Source: Acestrorhynchus altus (taxonomy: Eukaryota > Chordata > Actinopteri > Characiformes > Acestrorhynchidae). From it: DNA of 64,000 nucleotides. Under the pieces are notes generated by a model. The model was not told where the DNA came from, ran no database searches, and worked only from the letters and a program-made list of their open reading frames with translations. Positions 49,801-58,820 of this stretch are shown here, piece by piece. Positions within the stretch are counted from its first letter, which is position 1. The number at the start of each line of letters is the position of its first letter. The DNA lies in assembly GCA_034509495.1 (NCBI GenBank), contig CM067521.1:15846991-15910990 (forward strand), written 5' to 3'. The translations under genes were made by a program, and so were the position numbers.

Positions 49801-50484
49801 CATTATTCTTAACCGTGGCAGCCATCAAGAACTTCTTAGAGGGTAAATAAAAAAATTGACCCTGCAGTGTGGAGCTGTATTAAGTAATTTTGAAGTAATT
49901 TTAAGAAAGAAGATGTCAAAGCTATATTAAATAAATGAGTCCAGAATGTCTCGTTATATGAACTGTTACTTAAAATGAAGTGCTTTTACTTCATATCTAT
50001 ACTGAGCGGTTTCATATATAGTGACACAAATATCAGATCACTATCAGCTGATGCTCATTATTTTGGGACTTGGATTGGATTTGGGGGGGAAGTAACTTAA
50101 TCAGGACACCCCTAATATTCATGTTCTCTAAATAACTGGAATAATTGAGAAGCTTTATTGTTTCAGGTCACATGGACGTTGTGCAGTTTCTAACACAAAC
50201 TTGCAAAGTGAACCCTTTTGTGAAAGACAGGTGACTGTTCTGTTTATTTTTCACTTATTACTGTGTATTGTGTCAGCTTTTGTTACATTCATGATACAGA
50301 CAATTTCACTTGCTGTGTGTACAGGTGGGGAAACGTCCCTCTAGATGATGCAATGCAGTTTGGCCATACAAGTGTGGTGAAGGTCCTGCAGGAGTATCAG
50401 GAGACCTACAGTCTTCAGACCTCTCAGAATGGGGCTCAAAACATTAAGGAAAACAAACTCGGCTCTATTGAGAGTCTGACATGA
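34749..50484 (+). CDS. gls2: gls2, liver-type mitochondrial glutaminase
   Basis: GLS2 hydrolyses glutamine to glutamate and ammonia in the mitochondrial matrix. Eighteen exons join in frame to 612 residues (human 602): 34749-34957, 35875-35974, 37365-37486, 41088-41217, 42019-42098, 42438-42601, 43272-43330, 46009-46041, 46148-46206, 46298-46364, 46448-46498, 46862-47038, 48214-48345, 48481-48573, 49159-49220, 49327-49403, 50167-50230 and 50325-50484. The basic, non-acidic N-terminus ([12 protein letters not shown]...) fits a mitochondrial presequence. The beta-lactamase-like domain keeps every active-site residue: Y191, S228 and K231 (SCVK), N277, E323, N330, Y356, Y408 and V426. Ankyrin repeats occupy about 525-590 ([26 protein letters not shown]). 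The tail [14 protein letters not shown] resembles GLS2 rather than the GLS/KGA end, and the rdh5 neighbour also fits human 12q13. Which teleost paralogue (a or b) is not decided. Exon 16 has an unusual donor, GAAG before GTTCAG. Confidence 0.96.
35056..35405. repeat. ACCAGC/TGGTC minisatellite with 127-bp higher-order unit, gls2 intron 1
   Basis: Many copies of a roughly 20-base motif (TGACCAGCAAGACCAAACTG, TGGTCGACCAGTATGACC). A longer unit beginning GCATTACCAAGCTGGTCGAC occurs at 35184 and again at 35311, a period of 127 bases, with only scattered differences. The TGGTCGACCA core is itself palindromic. Confidence 0.85.
39026..39074. repeat. (CA)n microsatellite, gls2 intron 3
   Basis: About 24 CA units followed by imperfect CAA repeats. 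Confidence 0.97.
39286..39683. mobile_element. Short non-autonomous Tc1-type element, gls2 intron 3
   Basis: The left end TACACTACCAGTCAAAAGTT and TTAGAATA is inverted at the right end as TGTTCTAAAACTTTTGACTG. The same termini flank the element at 3213-3540. The middle contains a piece of another repeat (CATAATGTTGTGGTTGAT). No coding capacity. Confidence 0.55.
39704..40915 (+). mobile_element. Degenerate Tc1-like transposon of the salmonid type
   Basis: The left end TACAGTTCATCCAGTAAGTA and the following TTCACAGTGCTTCACTTTTT match the terminal repeat of the common fish Tc1 family as I recall it. Inside, transposase DNA is still readable: CAAGAAACCACTGGTCACTC, GCAGCACTCCACCAATCAGG, GACTCTCAGACCATGAGAA, GTGAAACATGGTGGTGGCAG (encoding VKHGGG) and the C-terminal [19 protein letters not shown] segment near 40715-40760. 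About a third of the coding region and the right end are missing. A LINE tail is inserted at about 40018-40220. Sits in gls2 intron 3. Confidence 0.82.
40018..40220 (-). mobile_element. 5'-truncated LINE tail nested in the Tc1 copy
   Basis: On the - strand the sequence ends CCCCCTGCTGGACTAAGAAA, GGATTATCTTGTCTTA, a typical 3' end of fish LINEs. The Tc1 sequence is interrupted at this point and resumes about 40250, so the LINE came in later. A related end occurs at 56950-57050. Confidence 0.6.
41426..41720 (+). mobile_element. Tc1/mariner family A relic, gls2 intron 4
   Basis: This copy lies on the + strand. GGATGGATTTCAGGACACCA, TTAGGAACCTGTACAGGTCC and ATTGAGAGACACTACTTCTG, TATGTGTAGCTCAATA are the reverse complement of the 33.3 kb copy. 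The transposase end (about 30 residues) is broken by stops. Confidence 0.65.
43490..43770. mobile_element. Dispersed fish repeat fragment, gls2 intron 7
   Basis: TACTCACTCAGTGGCCACTT, TGTTAGAAAC and then CAGAGGTGTGTGGACACCCC, AGCAATAACGGCTGTGTCTG match blocks I recall from otophysan repeats, related to 5480-5765. Confidence 0.45.
43827..43873. repeat. (CA)n microsatellite, gls2 intron 7
   Basis: CA units with one CGTG interruption near the start. Confidence 0.95.
44230..44870 (+). mobile_element. Tc1/mariner family B relic, gls2 intron 7
   Basis: On the + strand one reads [16 protein letters not shown] and FMVLGCF, the central Tc1 transposase block, preceded by a helix-turn-helix region with many stops. 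Near 44780-44810 is the transposase end. It is degenerate throughout. Similar DNA recurs at 47440-48085 (+) and 45600-45900 (-). Confidence 0.65.
45480..45900 (-). mobile_element. Mixed repeat relics: dispersed repeat and Tc1 family B piece
   Basis: AGGTGTCCCAGTACTTTTGT at 45508 is the inverted start of the 5855-6170 repeat. From about 45600 to 45700 the - strand encodes [12 protein letters not shown], the VKHGGG block of Tc1 family B. The order suggests one inserted next to or into the other. Confidence 0.5.
47440..48085 (+). mobile_element. Tc1/mariner family B relic, gls2 intron 12
   Basis: An open stretch of 69 codons at 47590-47799 contains [20 protein letters not shown] and VMVLGCF, the central transposase block. 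Upstream and downstream DNA is frameshifted but still alignable by eye with the 44.2 kb copy (CCATTTGAGCACAAGAACCT against GTATTTGAGCACGAGAACCT). Confidence 0.7.
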
Positions 50485-50941
50485 GATGCTGTCCGTGTCT
50501 CTGGAGCTTTAAATGCCACCGTTTTTCAATCACATTTAAAAGCTTTAATGGAGCTCTGTTAAGAAAATGTACCTGTGAGTACCTTCAGTTGTCCACTCAG
50601 CACTTTATAGGCAGAACTTCAACTCAATCTTGTATTGTTGTAACTGCTTTAAAAGCCATGAATATATTGTAATGTATTAAGGGAAGCTTGTTCAGCTACA
50701 ATTACATCTTTACTTGATAGTATGAAAGACAACAGGAATATATCTGATCAGCTCTTTCTTCATTGGCAGTGAACATAGCTTTTTCACCTTTGCTACTTTT
50801 AGACTTGCCCTCTTTGATCCACTGATTTGTTTTAAGCCATTTTTGTACAGATAAACCTCTTGCAAAAGTGAATTATGGAGGGAATCCACAAAGAGTTGGC
50901 TGTCATGAATTGTGGCTTGATGATTTGACAGCAGTCTAGCA

Positions 50942-51160
50942 AATAAACATCTCTTTGTACATGTTTTGGCCGTTTGCCCCAAAACTGAGTTTTACTGTTG
51001 AATTCACTAAAACCATATTTAGATTAGTTTAACTTGGATACATGTGGTAAAGTCATTTTTACCAGATGTTCTCAGTGATTTTAGTCCCTTATGAATGTGC
51101 CATGTCAGTCATTTTTTCAGATAGCCTGTTACCTTCTGTGAAATGGCCCATGAAAATAAA
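50942..51160 (+). terminator. gls2 polyadenylation signals
   Basis: Two AATAAA hexamers, at 50942-50947 and 51155-51160, lie 458 and 671 bases after the gls2 stop. Either could end the transcript. Confidence 0.55.
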
Positions 51161-51561
51161 CTCAGGTTATATTAGTCTCATGTGTATCGGCATGTGTGTA
51201 GTGTTTTGCAGGATTTTGCAGTACTGAGAGCTTGAGGAGGCATGTTGTTTCAGCATGCACTGCACAAATATGGGTCTGAGGTCTGAGCTTGTTCAGCATT
51301 TGAGTTAAACATTCGTACCTATAGTGGGCATGGCCATAGTTACAGATGCAATGGCTAGGCACAGAGGCTGCTTTTGAGGGCTGTGTACAAGGATGTGTAC
51401 ATGCTGGTTCATACATACCTAGTATGTATGAGTGTACCTTATTTTCAAATTAAAAAGTAATTTTTTTAGGTTATGATGTAGTAATTACAGTCCACCACCT
51501 ACCCAGGTAAAACCAATGTCATCTGAATAGAGCTTAAAGCACAGAAGTTGCGTATCAATTT

Positions 51562-51758
51562 CACTCTTAAAAATGAAGCTGCTAAGAACCATTTTTGATT
51601 TCATGAATTACCATGTTTATAGTGCTGTGGGTAAATTGGTACATAACCATTACACTGACATTCATAACCTCTAAAGGGATTTTCACACCTATATCTTCTT
51701 TACAAAAAATGGTTCTGTCTAAAACCAAAAATGGAAGCATTTTTGCACTTTCAGAGTG
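51562..51758. mobile_element. CACT...AGTG palindromic MITE
   Basis: Begins CACTCTTAAAAATGAAGCTG and ends TTTGCACTTTCAGAGTG; inner inverted blocks AAGAACCATTTTTGATTT and AAAAATGGTTCTGTC. It is 197 bases long, nearly the length of the element at 61935-62130. Confidence 0.5.
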
Positions 51759-53220
51759 TAGCTGAGTGAACTTTAAATAAGACTTTGATGACAGAATATG
51801 CAGTAATTAAGACAGTTTACATTGATTATGTTTGCCAGAGCATCACCCAGATTACTCTTAAACCAGGCTTTTATTAATGATTAGTATTAGTAGTACTGTT
51901 GCTATTAATATTTTAGTACAGTACATTTATCAATACACTTAAAAAAGAAAGCAAACATTGATAGATTGGTATAGGTACCAGTCACCTACCCGCTACACAA
52001 ACGTATAGTAGATGCACAACAGTAAATTAGCTTGGTTATAGTTTCACAGTGCTTTGTTTTATTTCATTTATTTCGAGCTACTCGGCCTAAACTGCAATAA
52101 GTTGACACATACTGTGACCAAAATCCTATAATATGTTGTCACTTGACGAAAACTGCTTTACTGTTATAATTCAAACCTGCACAGAATAGAAACTGATCAA
52201 CAGAAGCAAGCACTCAAAGAAGAAGCCTGATTTTCAAGTAACACAATAAAGAAAATTCATACTGGGAATATGTGTTTTGAACAAATACCTTTATACTTTC
52301 TCTTGTTAAAGGAATACTTTTTAACACTTTGTCATGCCTAACTGAGTGTGTCTGGTTTAAACTAAACTCATAACATTTGATTGATTAAGGACCAGCTATT
52401 TTTCTTTCAATTGAACTAAATTGCAATATAAGCTGCTGTGGGGCAGGAGTGCTGCTGTGGTCTCTCAGCTGATTAGGCATTGAGATGCCAATAAGCTCAG
52501 GCTTGACTTGTTAACTGAACTATATGCCTCAGGGAAACCAGCTTCATGTGTGTAACAGGCCAGTTACATATAAACGGCCAGTACATGTTTCTCAGTAGCT
52601 GACTGCTGAAGTTTCAGGACTCTATACAACAGTTTATATGTAGGTAATATGAAAGCGTCATTGTATACAGAAATACAATGTTTATCTTTTAAATTGAAAT
52701 TGGTGTAAATGTTTCAGCCTTGTGAATCAACTGTGTCATTTTTTGTCATGCTTTTCACATTTTCAGTTCTCAATATGAAATGTGCAAAGCTCTGACTTCA
52801 GCCTGTCAGAAAGTGCATTAAGATCTGGGTGATTTGATAATCTAATATACTGATTGTAAGGTGTATATCTGAACGAATGTAAATTGTCTGTCTGGGTATC
52901 AGTGACAAGGGTATTATGTTGATATTCTTAACATTGGGCTTTTTGTACAGTATTTACAGAGTTTATGGGGTTTTGCTGGTATTTCACCTTCATCTATGGT
53001 CAAAAAAATCTGCAACTGTAAGGACATTGCTCTGAAATTAAATGTCACGATTTATCACAGTAATAAATGTTATTGAACTTAATTTTTTTTTTTTTAGAAT
53101 TGTTGTTTATCTTCCCTCTGTGGTAGAGACTTCTGTACTGTCAGCACTGTAGAATGTAAAAGCATTATGGTTTATATCACTATTAACACCATTTGTTCCT
53201 TTTTTCACTGTTGCTCTTAG

Positions 53221-53480
53221 ATTAGTAGTTACAAGGTCAAGGTCAAGGCTTTTTTATTGTCATTACAACCGAGTACAGGTACACAGTGCAATGAAATTGC
53301 GTTCCTCTGGAACCAAGGTGCAACATGGAGCAGCAATGCAACAGGACGACATAAAGTGCAAACAGTACAATAAATACAATAAATACAGTAAACAACAGAC
53401 AGTTCAACAGACAGGACAGGACAGTACAATACCAAGTGGTACAAAGAAGTGAGATGAGTGGTGGGAATAAGGTGCAAGAG
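53221..53480 (-). mobile_element. 5'-truncated LINE 3' end on the - strand
   Basis: Read on the - strand it ends TTTCATTGCACTGTGTACCT, GTACTCGGTTGTAATGACAA, TAAAAAAGCCTTGACC with a short TTGACC tail repeat. This is the familiar 3' end of fish Rex1/L2-type LINEs. No reverse transcriptase frame remains. Confidence 0.65.
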
Positions 53481-53489
53481 ATATGTAAC

Positions 53490-55240
53490 ATACTGTACAT
53501 CTAGATGTGCATTCATATAGTACATTCATATAGTTTCAGAAGTTGAAATGTACTTTTGATGGATCTACTTTTAATTATCCTGAAAATCGTGAAAAAACTT
53601 CGTTCTGATCGTTCAGCTGCTGGACAGCTTTGCTGTTTCATACACTTTTTACTTTAGAGCTTCAGCATTTGTTTGAAATGAGAAGGATCCTGAAAATTAA
53701 AGGTTACTCTTAGTCATGTTTATATTACTCTCCCTTCTGACCAACCTAAAAATCTTGAGCAGAAAAATCTTCTTAAGTCTTCTAAATATGATCACAAAAA
53801 TGACTTTCCTGTGAGATAAACATATATTAGTGTATAATACTGATGAATAACAGCTGTGATTTGACTTTGCATGGCCTGCACAAGTTACTGGATGTGGGAA
53901 TGTTCAGCTACTCTGGACATTCCATTCACACTGATGGTTCCACTCAGTGGTTCCACTGATTTTGTATTAGCCTTCCCTGGTGTTTTTACTCATTATTCCA
54001 GATAGTCCAAGAGATAAGAGGATTCAGATCTGGGGATTTTGTGTCCAGTTATTGGTCCAGCTGTGTGAATGCTCATCATGCCAATCAGTCATATCTGCAG
54101 TGCTGTGAGCATCAGAATTGTCAGGGATAGGAATGCTATGTTCCTCAGTACAACATATGGAAAAACCTGGTTGTCCAGCAGCAGTGTAGGGGCTCTGTAT
54201 TGAATTTACTGTCAAAAGACTAATTTCCATGTAATTAAAACAAGAACATCAGGAGACCTCCTCCTGAACCACACCTTGCACACAGTCCTCGTTGAAGGTG
54301 TTCCTGAGGTCTATGATGAACATGCAGGTTCTCGAAGTGTTCTTTTAAAAATTGGTTGTGAAGGACCTGTGTTGACTCAAGAATTCTAGCCTGGAGGCAA
54401 AAAGATTTTCATTCACAAACTGAAAAACGCCGGTGGTCCTTGTCCACTTTCCACACATCATCCCAACAGGTTTTTATATTCCCATCATCCTTGTGCAACG
54501 CCGTTTAATAAGATAATGTTGCTTAATACGATAAAGTTGCTAAATTATCTGCTAATGGACCAAAGTCTAAAAATAAGTTAAATAACTTAGATAAGCTCCA
54601 CAGACAACAAATGAATCACCTTGAATGTTTGAGGAGGAACCAGAATTGCCTTTTAGAGAGGTGTGAGGTAAAAATATAGAATGTATCTTTTTTAAATATA
54701 TCACCATTGTCCAGAGATGAGCAGAGATTAGTTTCAGAAATGTAAGTACTTTTGAGCCTTAAATTATTCTCCATTTCATTCTTTTCTGATGGTTCAGCTC
54801 CTGGACTGCTTTGTTTTTACTCAGGAGTTTATGTCACTCTCACCGCTGTACAATTTTAAAACATATCTTGGGAGTCCCTGTCTGTCAAGTTTCATTGTTT
54901 GGCCCATATTCCATATGCTAAACAAGACAGTCTCTACACTCTACTACCTCCAAATGTAATAACACCAATCACATTATGGGTAAAGACGACTATACCTGGC
55001 AACCAAAGAGGTTTCTACCAACTATGTTAGGCTTAACAGAACCTCCCCAGCAGTCCACTATAAGTAAATAAGCCTGCTTCACTTAGAAGGGAACAATCCT
55101 CCTGTTATAGTCATAGTAATTACAAAAAGGCAGTAAGACACAAGTAACTTTGCTAATCCATAATAATAGTGGTGTTTGCGGCTTCTATGAAACACTAAGT
55201 TACTCAAAGTAGGCCAAGCCTGGCAACCAGATGATGCCCA
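53490..55240. other. Intergenic, no gene seen
   Basis: AT-rich spacer. Around 54245-54330 lies a less AT-rich segment (GAGACCTCCTCCTGAACCAC, GTTCCTGAGGTCTATGATGA) that looks like eroded coding or retroelement DNA, but no frame or motif lets me name it. Confidence 0.4.
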
Positions 55241-55252
55241 GTTATTACTCAC

Positions 55253-55389
55253 TCTGAGTGCGGCCCCAGCCGGTGATGTAGCAGGGGTTATTGTGGGGTA
55301 GGACCTGACCAGAGGGAGGAAGAGAACCCAGCTGGACATAAGAGTTCAAAGTGGCATCAGCAGACAGACGGAGCAGAACAGCGTCATAC
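55253..55389 (-). pseudogene. Solitary dead copy of a cela1 exon
   Basis: These 137 bases equal in length the intact elastase exon at 63686-63822 and encode YDAVLLRLSADATLNSYVQL, then SLPPSGQVLPHNNPCYITGW and GRTQ, keeping the catalytic Asp of YD. The donor (A before GTGAGT) is kept. The acceptor is not: where the intact gene has CAG before the exon, this copy has CAA. No other elastase exon was found between 53 and 62.8 kb, so the exon stands alone, left from an old duplication of cela1. A 12-base match to the end of the next cela1 exon (CCTGGCAACCAG, 55219-55230) may be a trace of it or chance. Confidence 0.85.
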
Positions 55390-55399
55390 TTGAAATGGA

Positions 55400-57830
55400 A
55401 GATAAATAACCCAGAGATTTTCATTTTTAGCCTAAAATGATCTATTTCAGAAACCAGGGGAAATTGAAAGCAACCCATTTAGGCACAGACAGCAATATAA
55501 TCATTTAGAAGTATTTTATTAGCCTTTATATTCTGTACCCAATTATATATTTAATACTATATAACTATAACAAAACCACTAGATTAAATCAGAGTCACTA
55601 GTGAAATCTAGTGTTGTTTTAGGATTAATCCGAGTCAGTGAAATTGGTCTTGTAAATGATGAATTGTCAGTTTTCAATATCAGTTTTTTTCAGGTTAGTA
55701 CAATAGACATACTGCATTTGTACAAATGGAAATGGATATTGCTATACAACCTTTGAAGCTAAATCCTGTCAGCTTTCAGCTTCCTTTCAACTATTTTAAT
55801 GTCTTTAAAAACCAAATGCATTCAAATGCAGTATTTTGGATGGGATTAGATTTACCTGGGGACGTGGAATTATGTCATTTTCTTCAGAATGTCTGTGTAA
55901 ATTATGGCAGATCCATATGACATAAGAATTCTCAACAACTATTTTCAGCCACTCCCAACTAAGATTGAAGTGGCTGCTTGATTTACACCCTGGTGTCATC
56001 TACATAACACATGGCTTGATCACTAAGTACTAAAAGTACTAGAGGATGATAACCAATCTGTGACCCTCATATAGTAATAATGAAATTTAGTTAATACTTT
56101 GAGAGATAAACAAAACTACACTATAGTTTGGCACTATGGTGAATGCTCTATGCCACATCTGTGTACACACTAAGTGTGAACCAATCTGTTTGCACCACCT
56201 TAAGTGGCCTCCGTGCTTGGCAGTTTCATCTGTAATTTTGGCCGGGTCCACAGTAGGTATGCATGTTTGCCAAAGGCTTAAACAACCTGAGGTATTTATG
56301 GCATGCACAACGAAGCTAAATGCCTTCTCAAGCATCCCAGTATAGAGAAATCCCACAAAACACTCTCTTTCCATGTTATGAGGAAATATGTGCACACATT
56401 GATTTGCAAGGGATTAATATAACCTACGGTATGGAAGTTTGGATTTCCTGGCATTCCAAGGTCGGGAGTCATTTGCTGCATGTCTATATGTCTGTTCCAA
56501 GTTTGCATATGAGTTTGGAATTCCAAAAAAAACAACCTACAATCGGAAGCTACAGTTATAACATTCAAATGCAGCATAAGTTTCTTTAATGAAACAGATT
56601 CGTTCCTGCAAGTGGCCTCAGCATATAAACACTGGTGCACTACCCATCGGCTGGCACATTGGAATTATGGTGAATGTAGACCTGACAAGACTACTCCTTG
56701 CCTTCATGCAGAGATATATTATGATTGGCAAGCACAACAGCATATGTCCTTTGCCTATAGGGACATACAGGAGACGTGTATTTGTAGGTTTTTGTAGGTC
56801 ACACACAATTTAGCTATATTTAAAGTATCCAGGAGTTTGAAAGGTTTACTGCTTCTGCAATATTTCACATTCTGGGAATATTAGAAACACAGAAGGAGAT
56901 CCGAAAAGGTCACAGCAGCAGTGATGAGTAGCACAGATGCCAGTACCTCCACATAAACTATTTCTCAGTAGATAGAAACTTTTATTAATCCTGAAGGCAA
57001 GGTTACAGCAGCATAGGAAAGGACAATGAAGAGAGCAGGGCACAAGCATACACATACATTATACACATAAAATAAAAAAGCATGTTTCAGCAAGAATGTT
57101 TAATGGAATCTTTGTTTTCAGTACCTACTGTTTGAGAGCTGAAAAAAGAGTGAGGGTAAATGTTAACCCCATAGACAGGGTTAATTATAACAGACTGGGG
57201 CTAGTTGTTAACGTTAATGCAAATACAGTCATTTCGATGCAATTCTGTGTTGATTGAAACTGATGCTTTGACGCGTTCCAAATAAATGCATGAAAATATC
57301 TGCATAAAATAAACATGTTTAAAAGAGACTGTCAAACACAACAGATGCATGTTTGTGACAAACATTTGCAAATATTACAAATATTTGCAATCTGCAATTC
57401 ATTTTCAATGAATATGTGTATAAAAACTTCCAAACAGTTGCTGTTTTGCATTTAGATAGAATGAAATTGAGTTCTCTCATGGTTTACATTGGGGGGCCTT
57501 TGTTGTAGCTGCATTTCAAAGTAGAGTTGGTCCTCAGAAGGACTGTCCTATAAAGACTCCTGCTTAGTAGCCTGTTGATCACACAAAAGAATAAGTCTAA
57601 CAAGACTGTTGTCACCAGAATGATCTCACCTCTTCAGCTGTGGTGCACAATTTGTGAGGGAACTCAAATTCAACATTTGAATTCAAGTACATGAAAATCT
57701 AAATTTTAATATTTAAAAATTACATATTTCACATTGTACATGCACAGAGAACTGTGGGTAACAGGGCCAGCAATGATACATCACTTCTCCAAATTGATCA
57801 GAATGTAGGCTGCATATCTTGACTTCATAT
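55400..57830. other. Intergenic, no gene seen; LINE tail at 56950-57050
   Basis: AT-rich sequence with short frames on both strands, none recognisable. At 56950-57050 the - strand ends in GGATTAATAAAAGTTTCTAT, a LINE 3' end like that at 40018-40220. Confidence 0.45.
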
Positions 57831-57841
57831 GAAGGGAACGG

Positions 57842-58815
57842 TGTCATGGGCGCAACCCAGGTGGAAAGGAATTAAGAAGCACATCTGGGTTGAGACCAGG
57901 ATTTCAATAATTAATTTTGGACTCAAATGCAACTAAGCAGAGTTACCACATGTGGGCTTGACCCCAGGCCACTCAGGTGTTGGGCAGCACTTATACCACT
58001 GTTCTATCTGAACTGGATGTGGCTCATGGAGGTAGGGTTTATGAAGGGAGGTGCTTGGTGACACGCGAGGGGAACTGAGAGAGGAAAGGGTTAAACAACA
58101 GACCGTACCAGTGATCTGGACCAGAAATAATGATTTTTTTTTTTTTATAAAATAAACTGAACCAATTCACAGGAAAGGACATGGGGTTTGAACCCCCACA
58201 AGCTCACGCACTGTGTGCCACAGGTAGGCACCCTAAACAGGTGAGCTGTGGCATCACTCTGGGGAGCAGTTGCACAGACCAGGGGAAGAGGTGTGAGCAG
58301 GAGGGGTGAACCCGAAAACTGCTTCTCAAACTACAAGGAGAAACTACAACTCAAAGTCACCCTCGTTTAGAGAGGAAAATAGAAAATGAAAAAAAGCTCA
58401 TTTCAAGTGAGAGAAGGGAAAACAAAAGTTCTTTCTCTTTTTCTCTTTTCTTTCTCTTTTTTTTTGCTCTTTTCTATTCTTTTGAACCTATAATCTGGAG
58501 GTACAGATAGGGACTCTCCTGCTTTGTGAGGCAGGAAGGAACTACAGCTCTGCCCCATTTATTTGAAGAGGTAGAGGGGAAAAAGGAAGGATATTTAAAG
58601 GAAAGAAAACACTTCTCACTTGGGAGAAGGGAGAGGTTAAGAGCAGAAATACCAGTGTTTTACCGGCAGAGTCTCAGACAGAGTTTGGCCAAGAAACCGC
58701 AAGGAGTGAGAGGCACAAGCTGCTTAAATAAACAAACCACACCTGAACTCAATTAGGTTCATTTTCAGGTTCTTCCGGTGGCTGAGGGTGGCGGCATTGC
58801 GGGCGGCTCCTTACA
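57842..58815 (+). mobile_element. Solo LTR with 5-bp target site duplication
   Basis: A 974-base segment starts TGTCATGGGCGCAACCC and ends GCGGCTCCTTACA, that is TG...CA, and is flanked on both sides by AACGG (57837-57841 and 58816-58820). It is richer in G and C than its surroundings and has an internal AATAAA at 58151-58156 after a T run. There is no second copy, primer site or gag/pol frame, so this is one LTR left after recombination between two. A 5-base duplication fits gypsy-type or endogenous retrovirus-type elements; the clade cannot be told. Orientation is inferred only from the AATAAA. Confidence 0.85.
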
Positions 58816-58820
58816 AACGG

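Noticed and set aside
54245..54330. Less AT-rich stretch with a coding look
   Set aside because: No frame is long enough or recognisable; may be retroelement debris.
56087..56813. Several overlapping frames of 60-114 codons on both strands
   Set aside because: No family resemblance, no splice context and AT-typical codon use; most likely chance frames.
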